Shown in pieces: positions 32,517-37,533 of a DNA stretch of 37,533 bases (positions within the stretch are counted from its first letter, which is position 1; the number at the start of each line of letters is the position of its first letter). Source of the DNA: Allomuricauda sp. (GTDB lineage: Bacteria > Bacteroidota > Bacteroidia > Flavobacteriales > Flavobacteriaceae); the NCBI RefSeq assembly GCF_028282265.1, contig NZ_JANQIH010000051.1, forward strand, positions 1 to 37,533, given 5' to 3'. The position numbers were made by a program, and so were the translations under genes. Under the pieces are notes generated by a model, which did no database searches, was not told the origin of the DNA, and saw nothing but the letters and a program-made list of their open reading frames with translations.

Positions 32517-33278
32517 TCAATTCTTGACTTGTCCAACCTGTTTTTTCAATTCTTCCATGGACTGTTGCAATTGTCGTAAAAGACCGGTTTCTGTATTGGC
32601 ATCCACGTTAAAGGTCAATTTGCTACTAACCTCCCAGATTTCTTGAATTTGAAAAGGTTTGATATCGTAGGGAGGATAGGATTCGTTCAACGAAACCAAA
32701 GTAATATTGTTGGAGTTCGGTCGCTTTTCTATCTTTTTGACCATTAAAGAATCCTGTAACACCACAACATACATTTTGTTCGGGCTCACATGGTCAATAT
32801 GTTCAATGGCCCGCGCCAATACCCATTCCCCTGGCCGTAAATTGGGCAACATACTGTCCCCTTCCACTTGAAAACCTCGATAGGTAGCATTCCGAAACTC
32901 AGGAATGGGTAAATCAAAAGCTGGAAGTTGTTGGTACCAACTGGTATCTTGAATATTCTGTGGATATCCCGCAGCTGCTTTTGCATTCACCAGCACCATA
33001 TTATCCCTATCCGCAGTATCTACAGTTACTACCTTGGGAATAACACTGGTATGCGAAGTCTCTAAATACTTCTCTTCACTTTCACCAAAAAGCCAAAGCG
33101 GATTAATCTTAAACTGTTTCAAAAGTTCAGCCACTACCCTACCAGATAATTTCGTTCGTCCTCTTTCTATATCGGCAGTTGTATTCGATATTCCGAGTAA
33201 CTTGGCAAACTCCGTTTGGGTATGTCCCAACTCTCTTCGAATATCCGTGAACCGTTTTAAAGTGATTTCATTTTCCAT
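32517..33278 (-). CDS. XRE/S24 (LexA/CI-type) self-cleaving repressor
   Basis: This 253-residue protein has an amino-terminal XRE helix-turn-helix (about 7-60: HTQTEFAKLLGISNTTADIERG) and an S24-type peptidase domain. It has a likely Ala103-Gly104 cleavage bond (AKAAAGY), nucleophile Ser142 (GDSM) and base Lys181 in VVLQDSLMVKK. A helical tail (QLQQSMEELKKQ) ends the protein. The layout fits RecA-stimulated self-cleaving repressors. It is divergent from a DNA-repair-type radical SAM gene, with a dense palindromic array between. Its own promoter (-33 TTTG at 33332-33329, -7 TATATTTG at 33310-33303) is covered by the first palindrome, implying autoregulation. Confidence 0.88.
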   Translation of the reverse strand: MENEITLKRFTDIRRELGHTQTEFAKLLGISNTTADIERGRTKLSGRVVAELLKQFKINPLWLFGESEEKYLETSHTSVIPKVVTVDTADRDNMVLVNAKAAAGYPQNIQDTSWYQQLPAFDLPIPEFRNATYRGFQVEGDSMLPNLRPGEWVLARAIEHIDHVSPNKMYVVVLQDSLMVKKIEKRPNSNNITLVSLNESYPPYDIKPFQIQEIWEVSSKLTFNVDANTETGLLRQLQQSMEELKKQVGQVKN

Positions 33279-33302
33279 GTGGCATTGAACCTTGTATTAC
33301 TT

Positions 33303-33332
33303 CAAATATAGGGTTTTTGGATTATTTCCAAA
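33303..33332 (-). promoter_or_regulatory. promoter of the S24 repressor gene
   Basis: On the minus strand, TTTG (33332-33329) and TATATTTG (33310-33303) are separated by 18 bases, the best match to the Bacteroidota -33/-7 promoter in this window. The -33 element sits inside the first operator palindrome. Confidence 0.72.
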
Positions 33333-33383
33333 AATTATTTGGAATATTTCCATAATTAGGAATATTTCCATAATTTTGGATTA
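33314..33383. promoter_or_regulatory. operator array of GGAwTAwTTCC-type palindromes
   Basis: Four related sites lie between the repressor and the radical SAM gene. Site 1 is TTTTTGGA-N5-TCCAAAAA (33314-33334), perfect arms. Site 2 is TGGAA-TAT-TTCCA (33340-33352). Site 3 is GGAATATTTCC (33359-33369). Site 4 is a half-site TTTTGGATTA (33374-33383). Sites 2 and 3 lie in an exact 17-base direct repeat (GGAATATTTCCATAATT, 33341-33357 and 33359-33375; period 18). Confidence 0.75.
33371..33378 (+). promoter_or_regulatory. candidate -7 element of the radical SAM operon
   Basis: TAATTTTG matches TAnnTTTG, 20 bases before the ATG at 33399. It overlaps operator sites 3 and 4, so repressor binding would block it. 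A well-spaced -33 is not obvious. Confidence 0.5.
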
Positions 33384-33398
33384 ATTACAACCTCTGCT

Positions 33399-34658
33399 AT
33401 GAATTTTGAAAGAATCCGAGAAAAACTCAACATTTTGGCTGATGCTGCTAAATATGATGTTTCTTGCGCCAGTAGTGGCAGCAACCGAACCAACAAAAAC
33501 AAAGGGTTGGGGAATAGCACCGGTATGGGTATTTGCCACAGTTACACCGAAGATGGGCGTTGTATTTCCCTTTTAAAAATCTTGTTGACTAATTATTGCA
33601 TCTACGACTGCGCCTACTGCGTAACCCGAAAGAGTAATGACATTAAACGGGCCGCGTTTAAAATTCAGGAGGTGGTAGACCTCACGATTAATTTTTACCG
33701 AAGAAACTATATAGAGGGGCTGTTTTTGAGTTCTGGGATTTTTAAAAATCCCGATTATACCATGGAACGGTTGATTGCTGTTGCCAAGAAATTGCGCGAA
33801 GAAAACTTCAATGGCTATATACACTTGAAATCCATCCCTGGGGCCAGCGACGAACTCATGTACGAAGCGGGTCTTTATGCAGATAGACTCTCCGTCAATA
33901 TTGAGATTCCGACTGTATCAGGTTTAAAATTATTGGCGCCGGATAAAAAGCATGAGGATTTCACCAAACCCATGCTCAAGGTCAAAAATGAACTGATTCG
34001 ATATAAAAACGAACGGAAAATCATCAAAAGCACCCCAAAATATGCCCCTGCCGGACAAAGTACCCAAATGATTGTGGGAGCCACGAACGAAACGGACAAA
34101 GATGTAATGTATTCGGCCACTTACTATTACAAAAAGTATCAAATGAAACGGGTGTATTACTCGGGTTATGTGCCAGTTGCCAATGACAGCCGATTGCCTT
34201 CATTGGGTTCGCAGGTACCTATGCTTAGAGAGAATAGATTATACCAGACAGATTGGCTCTTGCGTTTTTATGGATTTGCAGTAAATGAAATCTTGAATGA
34301 CCAGCATCCTAATTTGGATGTGGATGTCGACCCAAAACTTTCATGGGCACTTCGTAATCTCCATTTATTTCCTGTGGATATCAACAAGGCAGATAAACGA
34401 ATTTTGGCCCGAATTCCAGGATTGGGATTGAAGTCAGTCCATAAAATCCTGAATGCCCGTAGGTTCAGAAAATTGAACTGGGACCACCTCAAAAAAATTG
34501 GAGTGGCCCTCAACCGCGCCAAGTACTTTATGGTCTGTGATTCCCGGCAATGGGAAAGACAAGATTTGGAAGCGGAAAAAATCAAAGGATTAATCCTGCA
34601 AAACTCCCATGGAAAATTTAGAAATCAATACAGTCAACAATTACAGCTATTCAATTAA
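33399..34658 (+). CDS. putative DNA modification/repair radical SAM protein (TIGR03916 type)
   Basis: This 419-residue radical SAM enzyme has the cluster motif CIYDCAYC (Cys67, Cys71, Cys74). The early segment (AAKYDVSCASSGSNRT through GMGICHSYTEDGRC) supplies additional conserved cysteines. Downstream are SSGIF and LYADRLSVNIEIP. The C-terminal helix-hairpin-helix (about 327-355: DINKADKRILARIPGLGLKSVHKIL) is a DNA-binding motif. The family is always or often paired with the TIGR03915 protein, which here begins 41 bases after the stop. The substrate chemistry is unknown. Divergence from an S24 repressor suggests induction by DNA damage. Confidence 0.93.
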   Translation: MNFERIREKLNILADAAKYDVSCASSGSNRTNKNKGLGNSTGMGICHSYTEDGRCISLLKILLTNYCIYDCAYCVTRKSNDIKRAAFKIQEVVDLTINFYRRNYIEGLFLSSGIFKNPDYTMERLIAVAKKLREENFNGYIHLKSIPGASDELMYEAGLYADRLSVNIEIPTVSGLKLLAPDKKHEDFTKPMLKVKNELIRYKNERKIIKSTPKYAPAGQSTQMIVGATNETDKDVMYSATYYYKKYQMKRVYYSGYVPVANDSRLPSLGSQVPMLRENRLYQTDWLLRFYGFAVNEILNDQHPNLDVDVDPKLSWALRNLHLFPVDINKADKRILARIPGLGLKSVHKILNARRFRKLNWDHLKKIGVALNRAKYFMVCDSRQWERQDLEAEKIKGLILQNSHGKFRNQYSQQLQLFN

Positions 34659-34698
34659 TGCTGAAGGAAAATACAATAACATCAAAAAACAATAGATC

Positions 34699-35475
34699 AT
34701 GAACCCATCAAAAATCCTTATTTATGACGGAAGCTTTAACGGCTTTCTCACTTCGGTCTTCGTAGCCTTCGAAGAAAAAATCAATGTGGTGGACATTCAG
34801 CCCAATCACCAACAACAAAGTGGTCTTTTCTCAGAGACCGAAACTGTTTTTACCAATGTTTCCAAGGCAAAACGAGTTTGGAACGGGGTACGAAACAAAA
34901 GCCATTCGGCCATATCCAACATTTATTTTGCTTTTTTGAGCGAGACAGATGGCGTAGAACTCCTATTATTTCGCTACGTTCAAAAATTAATGCCTACCAA
35001 AGGCCAAAAACAAAGTGACTTTTCCGATGAAACCATCTTGCGCATTAGCCAACTGGCTCGTTCCGTTGGTCGCGAAAAGCATCGAATGGAAGCCTTTGTT
35101 CGTTTTCAGTTGACCAAGGATGGAATCTATTTTGCCAATATTGAGCCCGATTTCAATGTCTTGCCTCTTGTCTCGAAGCATTTCCGAAATCGATATGCAG
35201 ACCAGCAATGGTTGATTTATGATGTGAAGCGTAAGTACGGTATTTATTACGACCTAGACCATGTAGAGTTGGTCTCCCTAAACTTGAAAGAAATACATTT
35301 TAACAAAATCAAAAAGAGTGATGCTTTTCTTACTGAAGAATATGACTACCAAACCCTGTGGAACGATTATTTCAAAAGTACAGGAATAAAATCAAGAATA
35401 AACAGAAAGTTGCACACCCAACATGTGCCCAAACGTTATTGGAAGTATCTTTCGGAAAAGAAGGAAACTGCGTAG
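34699..35475 (+). CDS. TIGR03915-family putative DNA repair protein (DUF4130)
   Basis: This 258-residue protein is the usual partner of the radical SAM gene just upstream. Recognisable segments are ILIYDGSFNGFLTSVFVAFE at the start, RISQLARSVGREKHRMEAFVRFQ (about 115-137), FANIEPDFNVLPLVSKHFRNRYADQQWLIYD (about 143-173), and a C-terminal YQTLWNDYFKSTGIKSRINRKLHTQHVPKRYWKYL. The last part is family-characteristic. A uracil-DNA-glycosylase-like fold has been suggested for such proteins, but activity here is unproven. It is co-transcribed with the radical SAM gene and likely under the same S24 repressor. Confidence 0.9.
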   Translation: MNPSKILIYDGSFNGFLTSVFVAFEEKINVVDIQPNHQQQSGLFSETETVFTNVSKAKRVWNGVRNKSHSAISNIYFAFLSETDGVELLLFRYVQKLMPTKGQKQSDFSDETILRISQLARSVGREKHRMEAFVRFQLTKDGIYFANIEPDFNVLPLVSKHFRNRYADQQWLIYDVKRKYGIYYDLDHVELVSLNLKEIHFNKIKKSDAFLTEEYDYQTLWNDYFKSTGIKSRINRKLHTQHVPKRYWKYLSEKKETA

Positions 35476-35582
35476 TTTTTAATACATAGGCCTATTAACA
35501 ATTGAAACCTTAGTACTATGGAGAACTTGCCAAGCTTTTGGCAGATAAGCTCATTTAATCAAGATTGTTTGGAAAAGAAATA

Positions 35583-36107
35583 TCACTTACTCCGCTCCCC
35601 GATAAACTGGTCACTTTTGTTTTTAAATAATACATTAAAAGACGTGAGGCTTCCATAAATTCGGGTAATATATTGCTGTAGGTCAACTTTTTCTTGGTCA
35701 TCCAGATTCTTGCTGCTGTTTATTTTCTGTTCCATTACCCGAATGCGGTCTCTTACCATAACGATTTTATGAAAAAAAGTCTCAATGGGCATTTCTTTAT
35801 TGGCAAGGTTGTCTCCCGGCTCAAGAATAAGCTTCCCTCCTTTCCACTTGTCAGCAATCGCAACCTTTTCGTGGGTATCGCTCCATTTTTCCAGAATCTT
35901 AACCAACGAACGTTCCACATCAAAGAAGCTCACATTATCCATTTCATCCTCAACCGCTTCAATAGTTTCAAAATCTGAATCCAATGCAATGGTCTCAAGA
36001 CCATTTTCCAAAAAAGTGACCCAATAGTGTTTGGACGACACATTGGTGACTACGCCTTTTCCATAATTGGGGTGTTCAATTCGGGAACCTATACCCAGTA
36101 GTTTCAT
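35583..36107 (-). CDS. conserved hypothetical with amino-terminal Tudor-like module
   Basis: This 174-residue protein has no signal peptide. The first 45 residues (GIGSRIEHPNYGKGVVTNVSSKHYWVTFLENGLETI) resemble the small beta-barrel seen at the ends of UvrD/PcrA helicases and other Tudor-like modules (GxxVxHxxYGKGxV pattern). The remainder is helical and charged, with paired helices (VDVERSLVKILEKWSDTHEKVAIADKWKGGKLILEPGDN and FFHKIVMVRDRIRVMEQKI). The function is unknown. It lies convergent with the TIGR03915 gene and tandem with a nucleoside hydrolase upstream. Confidence 0.68.
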   Translation of the reverse strand: MKLLGIGSRIEHPNYGKGVVTNVSSKHYWVTFLENGLETIALDSDFETIEAVEDEMDNVSFFDVERSLVKILEKWSDTHEKVAIADKWKGGKLILEPGDNLANKEMPIETFFHKIVMVRDRIRVMEQKINSSKNLDDQEKVDLQQYITRIYGSLTSFNVLFKNKSDQFIGERSK

Positions 36108-36188
36108 AGCTGCTTGATTTTTTTGCTGTCTAAAATGACCAATTCATTTTTGGACTTCAACGATTAGATAAGAGTCAAAAATAACCTA

Positions 36189-37088
36189 CTACCTCTCAAA
36201 TGCCAATAGCGTATCAAAAAAATCTTGATACACGGCTCTGGAATCAATGCTGTTGTAGAATTTCAAACTTCGGTTCCCGTTGTCTCGAGACGTTTTAACT
36301 TCCTGGATAGTGGCCAGTTCGGGTCGAATAAAGGCTGTTACCAACCCCAAATCCCAAAGAATTCTATTTCTTCTGGAACCGTCCAAATGGGTAATCCATC
36401 GATTCAAAAGGAATTTGCCAAGAAAATGGTTTTGTGTCCTTTCTTGAAGTATGGCGAAATCAATTTCCATTTCCCTAGCAATGTTCAACGGCATGATTAC
36501 CATTTCCGTATCTGAGTTTAGCAATACATCCAGGGCATAAGGGTCCATCAAACAGTTAAAATCATCCCTCTTTAAAGTGGCTGTTTCAAAATCCAAGGTT
36601 GTTCCTAACCAATAGATTTTTAGCTTTTTTGCGATTTCAGGTTCGATGTATACGGCCGAAGCTATATTGGTCAAGGCACCAAGAACCAATACGGTCAGCT
36701 GGTCAACTTCTTTTGCCTGTCTTATAATTTCATAAGTGGCCGCAGAGTGTTGTGCTCGGTCACCCCAATCATACATTCTGGCTTGGGCGCCTCGTATGGT
36801 TTTTACCTGTAACCCCATTTCACCCAAAAGCTGTTGGTTCAACCGGTGGCTGTTTTCCATCGAATTGGGTATAGTCCAATGACTGGTCTGCCAATGAGCA
36901 GCGTTTAAGGCTAACACGTCTACCGAGGGCTCCATAAAAACTCGGGCTAGTGCATAAAAGTCATCCACTTCGTTTCCCGTATCAGCATCCACTATGATGG
37001 TTTGTGATTTTTGTCCATTTAGCAAACTCATGGCCGAAAAGAGAACCAATACAAAACTTTTAAAACTCCGGTTTAGAAAATTAATCAT
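36189..37088 (-). CDS. secreted nucleoside hydrolase-like protein
   Basis: This 299-residue protein has a signal peptide (FVLVLFSAMSLLNGQ). The calcium-coordinating DADTGNEVDDFYAL motif of inosine-uridine nucleoside hydrolases is at residues 34-47. Further segments VLVLGALTNIASA and CLMDPYALDVLL fit the family, and VMPLNIAREM corresponds to the later strand. It would cleave ribonucleosides to base and ribose outside the cytoplasm, a likely scavenging role. The C-terminal catalytic His is not evident by eye. It is divergent from uvrA. Confidence 0.82.
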   Translation of the reverse strand: MINFLNRSFKSFVLVLFSAMSLLNGQKSQTIIVDADTGNEVDDFYALARVFMEPSVDVLALNAAHWQTSHWTIPNSMENSHRLNQQLLGEMGLQVKTIRGAQARMYDWGDRAQHSAATYEIIRQAKEVDQLTVLVLGALTNIASAVYIEPEIAKKLKIYWLGTTLDFETATLKRDDFNCLMDPYALDVLLNSDTEMVIMPLNIAREMEIDFAILQERTQNHFLGKFLLNRWITHLDGSRRNRILWDLGLVTAFIRPELATIQEVKTSRDNGNRSLKFYNSIDSRAVYQDFFDTLLAFER

Positions 37089-37175
37089 GGAAAATGTTTT
37101 TTTTCAAGATAATTGCAACCAATTTATTTACAAAATAGAAACTTGTCCCAGCTTCCTTTTTACATGCCAAATCGT

Positions 37176-37183
37176 TACTTTTG
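37176..37183 (+). promoter_or_regulatory. candidate -7 promoter element of uvrA
   Basis: TACTTTTG matches TAnnTTTG, 11 bases before the uvrA ATG at 37194. No well-spaced -33 was seen. Confidence 0.42.
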
Positions 37184-37193
37184 AGGTTTTGCT

Positions 37194-37533
37194 ATGATTA
37201 ATTACGAAGAGCATATTGAGGTACAGGGAGCACGGGTCCACAACTTAAAAAACATCGATGTTACCATTCCTCGGGAGAAGCTCGTGGTCATCACCGGACT
37301 TTCGGGAAGTGGAAAATCTTCATTGGCTTTCGATACCATTTATGCCGAAGGGCAGCGCCGTTATATCGAAACTTTCTCTGCATACGCCCGTCAGTTTTTA
37401 GGCGGATTGGAACGCCCCGACGTGGATAAAATTGATGGTCTCTCTCCCGTAATCGCCATTGAACAGAAAACGACTTCCAAATCACCCCGTTCCACGGTGG
37501 GAACCATAACTGAAGTTTATGACTTTCTTCGCT
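37194..37533 (+). CDS. uvrA: excinuclease ABC subunit A, 5' end only
   Basis: The window ends after 113 codons. The visible part shows [21 protein letters not shown], the Walker [15 protein letters not shown] (Gly35-Lys41) and [18 protein letters not shown]. It continues to [20 protein letters not shown], all diagnostic of UvrA. UvrA finds bulky DNA lesions in nucleotide-excision repair. The gene runs off the window; it is divergent from the nucleoside hydrolase. It lies near the S24/radical SAM repair cluster but no shared GGAATATTTCC site is seen upstream of it. Confidence 0.97.
   Translation, partial: MINYEEHIEVQGARVHNLKNIDVTIPREKLVVITGLSGSGKSSLAFDTIYAEGQRRYIETFSAYARQFLGGLERPDVDKIDGLSPVIAIEQKTTSKSPRSTVGTITEVYDFLR

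Noticed and set aside
35518..35664. Short plus-strand frame starting ATGGAGAAC
   Set aside because: It runs antisense into the conserved hypothetical gene and lacks a signal, family motif or promoter.

Overview
This window looks like chromosomal DNA from a member of the Flavobacteriaceae (Bacteroidota), probably marine. Supporting signs are many short lipoprotein signal peptides, one with a charged CSKDE start typical of surface lipoprotein export; a CarbopepD/TonB-plug module; Bacteroidota-type -7 promoter elements (TAnnTTTG) upstream of many genes; few Shine-Dalgarno sites; and families common in this group (DUF4139, TlpA with an N-terminal DUF4369-like domain, the TIGR03916/TIGR03915 pair). 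The genus cannot be fixed from the sequence alone. No rRNA, tRNA, CRISPR array, prophage or insertion sequence was seen.

Layout. (1) 1-5.2 kb: a surface lipoprotein of the cholesterol-dependent-cytolysin-like family faces away from a TPR/transmembrane/HTH regulator. Their shared intergenic region carries repeated ATGGAC boxes, partly spaced 11 bp. A 59-residue lipoprotein with its own terminator lies tail to tail with the regulator, followed by a GNAT acetyltransferase and a 54-residue two-helix membrane peptide. (2) 5.2-11.4 kb: a repeat-bearing spacer, a DUF2927-like lipoprotein, an alpha/beta hydrolase, a DCC-family thioredoxin-like gene broken by an in-frame stop, a DUF4139 protein with a CarbopepD and TonB-plug insertion, and a secreted protein. 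(3) 11.4-17.6 kb, minus strand: chorismate synthase, then a tight operon of dicarboxylate/glutamate symporter, GshB-like ATP-grasp ligase, N-formylglutamate amidohydrolase-like protein, QEGLA/HEXXXH metallopeptidase and a secreted protein. (4) 17.8-26.5 kb: a metallophosphoesterase, a large FAD/Fe-S oxidoreductase, an outer-membrane barrel, a TlpA-like thioredoxin lipoprotein, rhomboid protease, LpxL-type acyltransferase, a second alpha/beta hydrolase and a small secreted protein. (5) 26.5-32.5 kb: phosphoglucosamine mutase facing away from an overlapping five-gene run (ACP phosphodiesterase-like, gamma-glutamyltransferase, DcsG-like ATP-grasp, membrane-anchored protein, atypical SDR). (6) 32.5-35.5 kb: an S24/LexA-type repressor divergent from a radical SAM DNA-repair-type protein and its partner, with a dense palindromic operator array between them. 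(7) 35.6-37.5 kb: a conserved hypothetical, a nucleoside hydrolase and the 5' end of uvrA.

The most promising unexplained systems are the regulated cytolysin-like locus, the nested DUF4139/plug chimera, the peptide-ligase/amidohydrolase/metallopeptidase operon, and the damage-response-like repressor with its operator array. These readings rest on motifs read by eye; no database search was run.
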